17,073 bases of DNA from Armatimonadota bacterium (GCA_016198805.1 JACQHU010000098.1:1-17073); one strand, 5' to 3'. Counted from the first letter of the stretch, positions 7,951 to 15,501 are shown. The notes: generated by a model not told the origin, from the sequence alone. Numbers and translations: made by a program.

Positions 7951-10296
7951 ATGACGGACGGTCCTCCGGTCGATCGCGTACCGCCCCAGAACCTGGAGGC
8001 CGAGCAGAGCATCCTGGGCGCGATGCTGTTGGAGCGCGACGCGATCGCCCGTGTGGTGGAAATCGTCCGGCCGGAGGACTTCTACCGCGACGCGCACCGG
8101 CGCATCTTCGAGGTCATCACCGACCTGTTCGAGCGGGGCGAGCCGGCCGACCTGATCAGCGTCACCGACCGTCTGCGCGCCAAGGGCATTCTCGACGACG
8201 TCGGCGGCGCGGCCTACGTCACCGGTCTGCTGCACGCGGTGCCCACGGCGGCCAACGTGGAGTACTACGCGCGTCTGGTCGTCCAGAAGGCGATGCTGCG
8301 CCAGATGATCAGTGCGGGCACGCAGATCGTCGGCATGGGGTACCGTGAAGATCAGGACGTGGAACTGCTCGTCGACCAGGCGGAGAAGCTGGTCTTCGGC
8401 ATCGCCAGCCGCCGGATGGGCCAGCACTTCGTGCCGATTCCGGAGATCCTGCGCGAGAGTTTCGAGCGGATCGACCGCCGGTACCGCGACAAGGGCATGG
8501 TCACCGGCGTCCCCACCGGCTTCACCGAACTCGACAAGCTGACCTCAGGCCTGCAGCCGGCCGACCTGATCATCGTGGCGGCCCGGCCGTCGATGGGCAA
8601 GTGCCTCAAGTTCGACGCCGAAGTCGTCGACGCGACCACCGGCGAAGTCCGCACCGTCCAGGAGATGGTCACCGCAGGACACGCCGCGCTCCTGACCCTC
8701 GACCGGAACAACCGGTTCCGGCCGGCCACCCCGAGTCTCTTTGTCGACGACGGGATCAAGCCGGTGTTCCGGGTCACCACCAGCGGCGGGCGGCAGGTGG
8801 AGACCACGCTCACGCATCCTTTCCTCACCCCGCATGGGTGGGAGCCGCTGGCAGCGCTGGCGCCCGGGGTGCTGATCGCCGTGCCGCGCCGGCTGCCGGT
8901 CTTCGGTCGTAGCGAACTCCCCGACCATGAAGTCAAACTGCTGGCCTACCTCTGCAGCGGGCGCCTGCCGGCGGACCCGCGTATCGCCGAGGACTTCGCC
9001 GATGCGGCGTCGGCCGCCGAGGCGATCCTTGCGGCGACCCGGGGCCACTCGGCTGCCTCCTCGGGCATCGGCGGCGGTGCCGAGGGCGGCACGGCGGTCG
9101 CCGACCTCCTGTGGCGCTATCCGGAACTGGGCCAGCCGCCGGCTGGTCGGGTGATCCCGCCGGCGGTCTTCACGCTGCGGCGCGACAAACTGGCGCTGTT
9201 TGTCAACCGGCTGCTCGGGAGCATCGCCGAGGTGAGCGAACATCCCGAGGGCTACACAATCACCGCCAGCCTCCCGTCGCGGCGGATGGCGCGGGGCCTC
9301 CAGCACCTGCTGCTGCGGTTCGGGGTGCCCGCCAGCCTCGAAGGGACGACGCTCGTCCTGGGGGTCAGCGCCGCGCTGGCGGCCTTCCGCGAGACCGGCG
9401 TGTTCGGCTGGGAACGGCTGCGCCGGTGGGCGCGCAACGCGCAGCGGTCCCTGCTGGACGATATCGACGTGATGTGGGAAGAGGTCACCGGCATCGAGGA
9501 GATCGGGGCGTTCCAGGTCTATGACCTCACGGTGCCGGAGACGCACAACTTCATCGCCAACGATATCTGCGTGCACAACACCACCTTCGCGCTCAACATT
9601 GCCCAGCACGCGTCGCTCGAGCATAAGATTGCGGTGGCGATCTTCAGCCTGGAGACCAACAAGGAGCAGCTGGTCCAGCGGATGTTGTGCAGCGAGGCCC
9701 AGGTCGATTCGTCACGCCTGCGCAGCGGCTACCTGACCGATGCCGACTGGCCGCGCCTGGCGTCAGCCATGGGCCGGCTCAGTGAGGCGCCGATCTTCAT
9801 CGACGATACGGCCAACCTCACCAGCATCGAGATGCGGGCCAAGGCGCGGAAACTCCGCGCCGAGCACGGGCTGGGCCTGATCATCATCGACTACCTGCAG
9901 ATGCTCCAGTCGTACAAGCGGGCGGAGAACCGGACGCAGGAGGTCTCGGAGATCGCCCGGTCGATCAAGTCGCTGTCCAAAGAACTGGACATCCCGGTGC
10001 TGGCGGTCTCGCAGCTGTCCCGGGTGGTGGAGGCGACCGGGAGCCGCCGGCCGCAGTTGTCACATTTGAGGGAATCGGGTGAATTGGAGCAGGTCGCTGA
10101 CCTGGTGCTCTTCATCTATCGCGAAGAATACTACGATCAGAACAAGGCCCGGTCCGAGGGCAAGGAGCACATCGCGGAGATCCGGGTGGCCAAGCACCGC
10201 AACGGGCCGGTGGGCGACATCGAGATGTTCTTCCATAAAGAGCACGGCCGGTTCCGGGACCTGGACCGGCGGCACGCCGGGACGGCCGGAGTGTAG
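7951..10296 (+). CDS. dnaB: Replicative DNA helicase DnaB, intein-containing precursor
   Basis: The hexameric 5'-3' helicase at the replication fork. The 781-residue precursor contains a 326-residue intein; splicing would leave 455 residues, the normal DnaB size. The N-terminal domain (about 1-105: PQNLEAEQSILGAML...) is followed by a linker and the RecA-like ATPase domain. Walker A is split by the intein: ARPSMGK ends at residue 217 and TTFALNIA resumes after it. Walker B LIIIDYLQML has Asp647 of the precursor (321 mature). The late motif reads HLRESGELEQVADL, where most homologues have QDAD (Val715 in place of Asp). ATG 7951 is chosen because AGGAG lies six bases upstream; the 7906 alternative overlaps the promoter. 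Because the P-loop is interrupted, the helicase should be inactive until the intein is removed. Confidence 0.97.
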   Translation: MTDGPPVDRVPPQNLEAEQSILGAMLLERDAIARVVEIVRPEDFYRDAHRRIFEVITDLFERGEPADLISVTDRLRAKGILDDVGGAAYVTGLLHAVPTAANVEYYARLVVQKAMLRQMISAGTQIVGMGYREDQDVELLVDQAEKLVFGIASRRMGQHFVPIPEILRESFERIDRRYRDKGMVTGVPTGFTELDKLTSGLQPADLIIVAARPSMGKCLKFDAEVVDATTGEVRTVQEMVTAGHAALLTLDRNNRFRPATPSLFVDDGIKPVFRVTTSGGRQVETTLTHPFLTPHGWEPLAALAPGVLIAVPRRLPVFGRSELPDHEVKLLAYLCSGRLPADPRIAEDFADAASAAEAILAATRGHSAASSGIGGGAEGGTAVADLLWRYPELGQPPAGRVIPPAVFTLRRDKLALFVNRLLGSIAEVSEHPEGYTITASLPSRRMARGLQHLLLRFGVPASLEGTTLVLGVSAALAAFRETGVFGWERLRRWARNAQRSLLDDIDVMWEEVTGIEEIGAFQVYDLTVPETHNFIANDICVHNTTFALNIAQHASLEHKIAVAIFSLETNKEQLVQRMLCSEAQVDSSRLRSGYLTDADWPRLASAMGRLSEAPIFIDDTANLTSIEMRAKARKLRAEHGLGLIIIDYLQMLQSYKRAENRTQEVSEIARSIKSLSKELDIPVLAVSQLSRVVEATGSRRPQLSHLRESGELEQVADLVLFIYREEYYDQNKARSEGKEHIAEIRVAKHRNGPVGDIEMFFHKEHGRFRDLDRRHAGTAGV
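8602..9579 (+). mobile_element. Intein in the DnaB Walker A loop, degenerate LAGLIDADG endonuclease
   Basis: A 326-residue in-frame protein intron between Lys217 of DnaB and the Thr that completes GKT. Splicing residues are complete: Cys1, block B T69-L-T-H72, block F VYDLTVPETHNF with His315, and terminal His325-Asn326, with Thr as the +1 nucleophile. The central region keeps the outline of a LAGLIDADG homing endonuclease, but both motifs have lost the catalytic Asp: LLAYLCSGRL (113-122) and LALFVNRLLGSIAEV (197-211). A following SRRMARGLQHLLLRFGV segment is typical of DnaB intein endonuclease domains. The element thus looks splicing-competent but no longer able to home. Base composition resembles the host gene, suggesting long residence. 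P-loop insertion is a known DnaB site, for example in mycobacteria. Confidence 0.95.
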
Positions 10297-10335
10297 TAGA
10301 CTAGTCGTACCACCGGCAGGTTGCAAGGAGGCGTC

Positions 10336-11478
10336 ATGGCGTCCCAGCCCGGCAGATCTCAGGTACAGGAGGGGCTTGAGGGGGTCGTCGCCGGGACCTC
10401 CTCGATCTGCTTCATCCACGGCCAGTCGGGCCGGCTGATCTACCGCGGGTACGACGCGGTGGATCTGGTTGAGCACGGCACCTTTGAGGAAACCGCCTAC
10501 CTGCTGTGGCACGGCGACCTGCCGACGCGCAGCGCCCTGAACGCGCTGAAGGCAGACCTGCTGGCCGCCGGCACCCTGCCCGGCCCCGTCATCGACATCC
10601 TCAGGAAGATCCCTGCGACCACCACCCCCATGGCCGTGCTGCGCACCGCCGTCTCGGCGCTGGCGCACTTCGATCCGGACGTCGAGGACAACTCGCCCGA
10701 GGCGAACATGCGCAAGGCGGTGCGTTTGACGGCGCAGATCCCGGCAGTGGTGGCGGCGTTCCACCGCCTGCGCTCGGGGGCCGGGCCGGTCTCCCCGCGG
10801 GCGGCGTTGAGCCACGCAGGCAACTACCTGTACATGTTGCACGGTGAGCCACCCGACGCCGAGGTCGCCCGGGCCCTGGACATGGTCCTGGTCCTCCATG
10901 CCGACCACGAGTTCAATGCCAGCACGTTCTCTGCCCGTGTCACGGCGGCGACGCTGTCGGACATGCACTCCGCGGTGGTCTCGGCCATCGGGACGCTCAA
11001 AGGGCCGCTCCACGGCGGCGCCAGCGAAGAGGTCATGCGCCTGCTGGAGCGTCTGGGCAGCCCCGACCAGGTCGAGCCCGCCATCACGGAGATGCTGGTC
11101 GCCAAGAAGAAGATCCCCGGGTTCGGCCACCGGGTCTACCGGACGGAGGATCCTCGCGCGCGGTTCCTGCGCTCGATGTCGAAACGCCTGGGAGAACGGG
11201 CCGGCGATGTGCGGTGGTACGAGCTGACCCGCCGGGTGGAAGAGGTCACGACCTCGCAGCGGCGGATCTTCGCCAACGTGGACCTCTACTCGTCGTCGGT
11301 GTACCGGTCGATGGGGATTCCGATGAATCTCTACACGGCGACCTTCGCGGTGAGCCGTATCTCCGGGTGGACCTCGCACATCCTGGAGCAGTATGCCGAC
11401 AACCGCCTGATCCGGCCGACGTCCGACTACGTCGGACTGTTCAACCGCACCTACGTCCCGCTCGACGCCCGCGGCTGA
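10336..11478 (+). CDS. Citrate synthase (short bacterial/archaeal type)
   Basis: Condenses acetyl-CoA and oxaloacetate to citrate, the entry step of the TCA cycle. The 380-residue length fits the dimeric type of Gram-positives and archaea, which includes 2-methylcitrate synthases, so propionyl-CoA use cannot be excluded. The catalytic trio is present: His191 in LHADHEFNAST, His265 in PGFGHRVYR, and Asp316 in NVDLYSSSVY. His226 in KGPLHGGA contacts substrate. The ATG is set by AAGGAGG (10325-10331). A longer reading from 10321 is rejected because it starts on a TTG overlapping that site. It follows dnaB by 39 bases with no visible promoter or terminator, so cotranscription is possible. The next gene is convergent. 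Confidence 0.95.
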   Translation: MASQPGRSQVQEGLEGVVAGTSSICFIHGQSGRLIYRGYDAVDLVEHGTFEETAYLLWHGDLPTRSALNALKADLLAAGTLPGPVIDILRKIPATTTPMAVLRTAVSALAHFDPDVEDNSPEANMRKAVRLTAQIPAVVAAFHRLRSGAGPVSPRAALSHAGNYLYMLHGEPPDAEVARALDMVLVLHADHEFNASTFSARVTAATLSDMHSAVVSAIGTLKGPLHGGASEEVMRLLERLGSPDQVEPAITEMLVAKKKIPGFGHRVYRTEDPRARFLRSMSKRLGERAGDVRWYELTRRVEEVTTSQRRIFANVDLYSSSVYRSMGIPMNLYTATFAVSRISGWTSHILEQYADNRLIRPTSDYVGLFNRTYVPLDARG

Positions 11479-11510
11479 CCGGCGACCGATCCCGGCCCGC
11501 TCGACGCCCG
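11457..11510. repeat. 15-bp direct repeat flanking the citrate synthase stop
   Basis: CCCGCTCGACGCCCG occurs at 11457-11471, inside the last codons of citrate synthase, and again at 11496-11510, between the two convergent stop codons. The copies are 39 bases apart. This looks like a small local duplication of the gene end. No intrinsic terminator is apparent in the 35-base gap. Confidence 0.6.
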
Positions 11511-11513
11511 ACG

Positions 11514-12317
11514 CTAGCTGGCGCTCCCAGCCTCTGCCGTCAGGAACTCGCGGAGCGCGCGGTTAAACTGTTCCGGTGCCTCGAGGTTCGCCAGGTGGGC
11601 GGCGGCCGGGATCGTGACCATCCGGCTCCGCCGGAGCCCCGCGGCGATCGCCTCGGCGGCCGACGGGGGTGTCAGGGTATCTTCCTCTCCGACCAGCACC
11701 ACCGCCGGTGAGTCCACTGAGGCCAGCAGCGGCCGGCTGTCGGGACGGGTGGCCATGGCCCCAAGCGCCGCGGCCAGACTCTGCGGCGGCGGGCCCCCGA
11801 CGATCTCCCGCACGGCGGCCAGCACGTCGGGCCGCTGCGCCTTTGTGGTAGGTCCCACCAGCGTGCCGATGAAGTCGCTGAGAAAGCCTTCGGCGCCCTC
11901 CGCCTGAATCCGCGCGATGGTCGCGTACCGGCGCTGGCGCCCTTCCTCCGAGTCCGGCTCTGCGCGCGTGTCCGCCAGCACCAGCGCCCCGACCCGCGCG
12001 GCATCCCGGGCCAGGATGCGGAAGACCACGTAGCCTCCCATCGAGAGCCCACCCAGGATGACTCGGCGGTAGCCGAGCGCGTCCAGCAGCCGCAGGACGT
12101 CGTCGGCGTACGTGTCCATCGTGGTCTGCTCCGCGGGCGGGCCGGAGGCGCCGAACCCGCGCAGGTCGGGGGTGATGACCGTGAACCGGTCGCGGAGCGC
12201 AGCAACCTGCGGTTGCCACATGCGGTGGTTCAGCGGAAACCCGTGGATCAGGACCACCGGCGGCCCCTGTCCTTCCACCGTGTACCCCAGCCTGGTCCCC
12301 TGGATCTCGATCTGCAT
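11514..12317 (-). CDS. Alpha/beta hydrolase
   Basis: A soluble alpha/beta-fold serine hydrolase with a complete catalytic triad: Ser92 in the nucleophile elbow GLSMGG, Asp213 in GEEDTLTPP, and His241 in PAAAHLANLEAP. The oxyanion segment is HGFPLN (25-30). The pattern PDLRGFGASGP and overall size (267 residues) resemble the 3-oxoadipate enol-lactonase/esterase branch, but the substrate cannot be assigned. The ATG at 12317 is selected because GGAGG (complement of 12325-12329) lies seven bases upstream and the sequence MQIEIQGTRLGYTVEG matches the family N-terminus. The 27 extra residues reachable from 12398 lack family character. It is convergent with citrate synthase and divergent from the sigma factor gene. 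Confidence 0.92.
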   Translation of the reverse strand: MQIEIQGTRLGYTVEGQGPPVVLIHGFPLNHRMWQPQVAALRDRFTVITPDLRGFGASGPPAEQTTMDTYADDVLRLLDALGYRRVILGGLSMGGYVVFRILARDAARVGALVLADTRAEPDSEEGRQRRYATIARIQAEGAEGFLSDFIGTLVGPTTKAQRPDVLAAVREIVGGPPPQSLAAALGAMATRPDSRPLLASVDSPAVVLVGEEDTLTPPSAAEAIAAGLRRSRMVTIPAAAHLANLEAPEQFNRALREFLTAEAGSAS

Positions 12318-12461
12318 GTCTGCGCCTCCACTGCCTGTCCTCGCGCTTCCATACATACCCTGCCGGAGTCGTGCTTCCTCCGCGCATGTGCATCCCACAT
12401 CCCGGTCATCCCCGAGGCGAACCGCGTTGATCGCCGTCTTGCCCCAGTCACGTCACGTACT

Positions 12462-12511
12462 GCACCTCCCGCGGCACGCGCGGTGCATCCTCATGGTGCC
12501 CTGGGAGGTGC
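12462..12511 (+). promoter_or_regulatory. Hairpin sequestering the sigma-factor ribosome-binding site
   Basis: GCACCTCCC (12462-12470) is the exact reverse complement of GGGAGGTGC (12503-12511), which contains the Shine-Dalgarno GGGAGG (12503-12508). After one G-T wobble and one C-C mismatch the stem continues with GGCAC (12473-12477) paired to GTGCC (12496-12500), leaving an 18-base loop. The result is a near-perfect 16-position stem closing the translation start of the gene at 12515. It would act on the mRNA if transcription begins upstream of 12462; no convincing sigma-A promoter was seen in 12318-12461. Thermosensor, ligand-switch or protein-controlled models all fit. Confidence 0.6.
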
Positions 12512-12514
12512 GCC

Positions 12515-13219
12515 ATGGAGCCGCAGGTCTGGCCGGGTCGCGATGTCGTCACCTATCTCCCGCTGGTCGAGGTCGTGGCGCGGACGCTCAGTCGCGGACT
12601 GCCCTCGACGGTGGAACTCGACGAACTGATCAATGACGGGGTCATCGGCCTCATCGACGCGCTGCGCCGCTACGATCCGACCCGGGGCGTCTGCTTCTCG
12701 ACCTATGCCAGCCATCGCATCCGGGGGGCAATCCTCGACGGGTTGCGTGCCCGCGATCCTGTGCCGCGATCCATCAGGCGCGCGCTGAAAGCCAGATGTG
12801 ATTCCTGCCGCGCGCAGGCCCGCGGCGGCATCCAGTTCCTCGATCTCGACGAGGCGCTGATGGTCCCCGAAGACGAATCGCAGGGACCGGAAGCCCTGGC
12901 GCTCCAGGCCGATCTGTTGCGGCACGTGCGCCGCGGCCTGCAGGCCCTGCCCCCGCGTGACCGGGAGGTCCTGGCGATGCGGATGATCCGCGGCATGCCG
13001 CTGCGGGAGGTGGCCGCGCGCCTGGGGCTCTCGATCACGCGGATCGTCGAGATCCAGACCCGGGCCCTGGTGCGGCTGCGCCGCTTCCTGGCGGGCGAGC
13101 CGATGGTCCGGTCCCGCCGGCGGGGCGCACTGTGCGCAACGGCGACGCGGGCGGTCAAGTGGCAGGAGCGCATGACGCCTATCCCGAACGGTCCATGGGT
13201 CGCTGTGTCCGGACCGTGA
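12515..13219 (+). CDS. Alternative sigma factor, FliA/WhiG-like
   Basis: A sigma-70 family subunit directing RNA polymerase to a special promoter set. Region 2 covers about residues 12-80 (YLPLVEVVARTL, then LINDGVIGLIDALRRYDP and FSTYASHRIRGAILDGLR). The DPVPRSIRR that follows resembles the WVPRSVR of FliA/WhiG sigma factors. Region 3 is short, and region 4 (about 142-192) carries the helix-turn-helix LREVAARLGLSITRIVEIQ. A basic tail of some 40 residues (193-234) extends past region 4. ATG 12515 lies six bases after GGGAGG (12503-12508), which is buried in a predicted hairpin. No flagellar or sporulation gene and no recognisable anti-sigma factor lies nearby; the following genes are a kinase and a response regulator. 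Its regulon cannot be inferred from this window. Confidence 0.9.
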   Translation: MEPQVWPGRDVVTYLPLVEVVARTLSRGLPSTVELDELINDGVIGLIDALRRYDPTRGVCFSTYASHRIRGAILDGLRARDPVPRSIRRALKARCDSCRAQARGGIQFLDLDEALMVPEDESQGPEALALQADLLRHVRRGLQALPPRDREVLAMRMIRGMPLREVAARLGLSITRIVEIQTRALVRLRRFLAGEPMVRSRRRGALCATATRAVKWQERMTPIPNGPWVAVSGP

Positions 13220-13283
13220 CTCTACCGCGGCGCCTGAGGTGGGCGCGAGCGCCGCCGTGCGCCGCGAATACTACGGAGGCCCG

Positions 13284-13937
13284 GTGATCACTGGGGGGCG
13301 GCGGACGCACACATCCCGCGCGGTCACACTCTTCCCTCTGTGGCAGGCGGGCGTCCAGATTCACCTGCTGGCCAACGTGCTGGAGACGGTTGCCGCACTG
13401 GCCCGGCGGCGGCCCGATGCCGCTGAAGACCTCCTGGCGCTGGTGGCGGCCCACCTGCGCGATCTGCTCGGCCTCGCCCGGCCGCTGGTGCCGCTGGCGG
13501 AAGAGATCCGCATGATCCTGGTGTGCGTGGGGCTGGAACGGGCCCGCATGGGCGGGCGTCTACGCCTCGAGGTCGCCTGCGCGCAGGCTGCTCTATCCGC
13601 CATGGTGCCACCGCTCCTCCTGCAGCCTCTGGTGGAAAACGCGGTTCGTCACGGCATTAGCCGTCGCCCTGGCGGCGGCCGGATCCGCATCTCGGCTCGC
13701 GTCGCAGACGGCCTGCTGCTGCTGGCCGTGACCGACGACGGTCCCGGGATCCGGCGGCAGCCTTCGGCCGGCCTGCGCGCGGGCCAGGGGCTGATCAGCG
13801 TGCGATGCCGGCTGGCCGCGCTGTGGGGCTCTGATGCGCGCCTGAGGATCCTTGCACTGCCCGGATGCGGGACGGTGGCGGCGATCAGCGCGCCTGTGCT
13901 GGTTCCCGCGCAGCGGCCTCTGGGGGGCCTGTCATGA
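13284..13937 (+). CDS. LytS-type sensor-less histidine kinase
   Basis: A soluble histidine kinase of the His_kinase (LytS/YehU) family. The phosphoacceptor region AGVQIHLLANVLETV aligns without gaps to the usual QxxPHFLFNxLN box: His27 and Asn31 are kept, while the Pro is Ile. The ATPase domain follows, with the N box LLLQPLVENAVRHG (Asn119), G1 box DDGPGI (151-156) and G2 GQGLIS (167-172; usual Asn is Ser). There is no membrane segment, GAF or PAS input domain, so a signal must come from a partner. GTG 13284 is favoured because GGAGG (13275-13279) precedes it. GTG 13239 would add 15 residues without family character. Its stop overlaps the next gene's start (ATGA). Confidence 0.88.
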   Translation: MITGGRRTHTSRAVTLFPLWQAGVQIHLLANVLETVAALARRRPDAAEDLLALVAAHLRDLLGLARPLVPLAEEIRMILVCVGLERARMGGRLRLEVACAQAALSAMVPPLLLQPLVENAVRHGISRRPGGGRIRISARVADGLLLLAVTDDGPGIRRQPSAGLRAGQGLISVRCRLAALWGSDARLRILALPGCGTVAAISAPVLVPAQRPLGGLS

Positions 13938-14755
13938 CTCCCTCGGGTTTGCTTCGGGCGGTGATCGCCGACGACGAGGCCGGCGCCCGCTGGCATCTGC
14001 GCGGCCTGCTGGAGGACTGTCGGGTTCGCACCGTCGCGGAATGTGCGACTGGCGCGGAGGTCCTCCCGGCCGTCGGCCGCACGTCACCGGACCTCCTCTG
14101 CCTGGACGTCCGGCTGCCGGACTTCGACGGTCTGGAGGTCGCCCGCCGTCTGGAACCCGGCGCGCGTCCGGCGGTGGTGTTTGCGACGGGCTATGCTGAC
14201 TACGCCGCGGCCGCGTTCGACCTGGACGCCGCCGACTACCTGGTGAAGCCGCTGACCGCGGCGCGGGTGCGGGAAGCCATACAGCGCGTCTGGGCGCGCC
14301 TGCAGCGAACCAGAGGCGAGGCGCCGGTGGCGCGGATCTTCGTGCCCGCAGGCGACCACCGGCTGGCGCTGGCGCCTCAGGCGATCCGGTTCGTCGAAGC
14401 CCGCGACGGCGTCTGCCTGATGCACGCCGATGATGGGATCCATCCGGTGCGCGCGCCCCTGGCCCAGATCGAGCGGCTGCTGGCCCCGCACGGCTTCCTG
14501 CGCACCCACCGCGCGTATCTGGTCAACCTGCACCGTGTGCGGGCACTCGTCCCGTGGTCGCGGCACGTGCAGAGCCTCCTGCTGGATGACGAGAAGGAGA
14601 CCCACGTGCCCGTCGCCAAGTCACGACTCGCCGCGTTTCGACGCAGCGTGATCTGGATCACGCGGACGGGAGGGTCACCGCATGCATCTGGGGCTTGGAG
14701 GCCGGGTGGCGATCGTGGCCGGCTCCAGCCGGGGGTTGGGCCGGGCGATCGCTGA
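13934..14755 (+). CDS. LytTR-family response regulator
   Basis: DNA-binding response regulator cognate to the kinase it overlaps. The receiver domain (about 5-120) has the acidic pocket Asp13-Asp14-Glu15, phosphoacceptor Asp58 in LDVRLPDFDG, a Thr in FATGYADYA, and Lys105 in DYLVKPL. A LytTR domain spans about 140-243: VEARDGVCLMHADDG...FLRTHRAYLVNLHRV and VPVAKSRLAAFRR. Such regulators usually bind direct repeats near promoters; I could not recognise one here. The LytTR fold ends near 14650, but the frame stays open another 30 or so residues, G/R/P-rich, overlapping the next gene by 74 bases. This tail reads like an out-of-frame translation of the neighbour and may be an accident of stop-codon loss. 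Confidence 0.92.
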   Translation: MTPSGLLRAVIADDEAGARWHLRGLLEDCRVRTVAECATGAEVLPAVGRTSPDLLCLDVRLPDFDGLEVARRLEPGARPAVVFATGYADYAAAAFDLDAADYLVKPLTAARVREAIQRVWARLQRTRGEAPVARIFVPAGDHRLALAPQAIRFVEARDGVCLMHADDGIHPVRAPLAQIERLLAPHGFLRTHRAYLVNLHRVRALVPWSRHVQSLLLDDEKETHVPVAKSRLAAFRRSVIWITRTGGSPHASGAWRPGGDRGRLQPGVGPGDR

Positions 14756-15491
14756 GGGCCTGGCCGCCGAAGGCGCGCGGGTCGTCATCTGCTCGCGCAC
14801 GCCCGACGCCGTGGCCCGGGCGGCGGCCGCGATCAACGGCCTGGACGCGTGCCGGGCATCCGGCGGTGAGGCCGTCCCGGTGGTCGCCGACGTCAGCCGG
14901 CCGGACGACATCGACCGCCTCGTCGGGCCGGCCCTGGACCGCTGGGGGCGCATCGACATCCTGGTGACCAACGCCGGGGGGCCGCCGTCGGGGCCGGTCG
15001 CGTCGCTCACCGACGCCCAGTGGACCCTTGCGGTCGAGACCCTGCTGCTGTCGGTCGTGCGGCTGTCGCGCGCCGTGATCCCGACGATGCAGAAGCAGCG
15101 CTGGGGCCGTATCCTGCACGTGGCCTCGTTCACGGTGAAACAGCCGCTGTCCAACCTGGCCCTCTCCAACGCCGTGCGCCTGGCGGTCGTCGGGCTGGCC
15201 AAGACCCAGACCGTCGAACTGGCCCCGTACAACATCCTGGTCAACACCCTGTGCCCCGGTCCCATCGCCACCGACCGGTTGAACGAACTCACGCAGCAGT
15301 ACGCGAAGCGGGAAGGCACCTCATTTGAGGACGCGAAGCAGCGCCTGTGGCTCTCCCAGATCCCCCTGGGACGCCTGGGCGAGCCGCGGGAGTTCGCCGA
15401 CCTGGCGGTGTTCCTGGCCTCGGACCGGGCGAGCTTTCTGACCGGCGGGACCTACCAGGTGGACGGCGGCGCGGTGCGCGGGCCGTTTTGA
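14682..15491 (+). CDS. SDR-fold (FabG-like) protein with replaced catalytic residues
   Basis: A classical short-chain dehydrogenase/reductase fold of 269 residues. The nucleotide-binding loop AGSSRGLG (TGxxxGxG family), the TNAGG segment and the C-terminal FLTGGTYQVDGG are intact, so NAD(P) binding is likely. The catalytic tetrad is not intact. Ser149 (HVAS) is kept, but 13 residues later the Tyr is Ser162 and, at +17, the Lys is Arg166, within LSNLALSNAVR; the Asn of the usual V-N-L helix is Glu in AVETLLLS. The rest of the sequence is well preserved, arguing against simple decay. ATG 14682 follows GGGAGGG (14668-14674) by seven bases and lies inside the regulator's 3' end. The M20-like gene begins 10 bases after its stop. 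Substrate and activity are unknown. Confidence 0.88.
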   Translation: MHLGLGGRVAIVAGSSRGLGRAIAEGLAAEGARVVICSRTPDAVARAAAAINGLDACRASGGEAVPVVADVSRPDDIDRLVGPALDRWGRIDILVTNAGGPPSGPVASLTDAQWTLAVETLLLSVVRLSRAVIPTMQKQRWGRILHVASFTVKQPLSNLALSNAVRLAVVGLAKTQTVELAPYNILVNTLCPGPIATDRLNELTQQYAKREGTSFEDAKQRLWLSQIPLGRLGEPREFADLAVFLASDRASFLTGGTYQVDGGAVRGPF

Positions 15492-15501
15492 CGCAGCAGC
15501 G

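Noticed and set aside
8545..9624. Minus-strand open frame opposite the intein, as a separate gene
   Set aside because: No recognisable domain; it mirrors codon-position GC bias of dnaB and the intein on the plus strand.
10060..11379. Minus-strand open frame of about 440 codons opposite citrate synthase
   Set aside because: His/Arg/Asp/Gly-rich antisense composition with no motif; citrate synthase on the plus strand has full catalytic residues.
12345..12385. Minus-strand promoter for the hydrolase with TATGTA as -10
   Set aside because: No acceptable -35 at 16-18 bases; a single short AT-rich hexamer is not enough.
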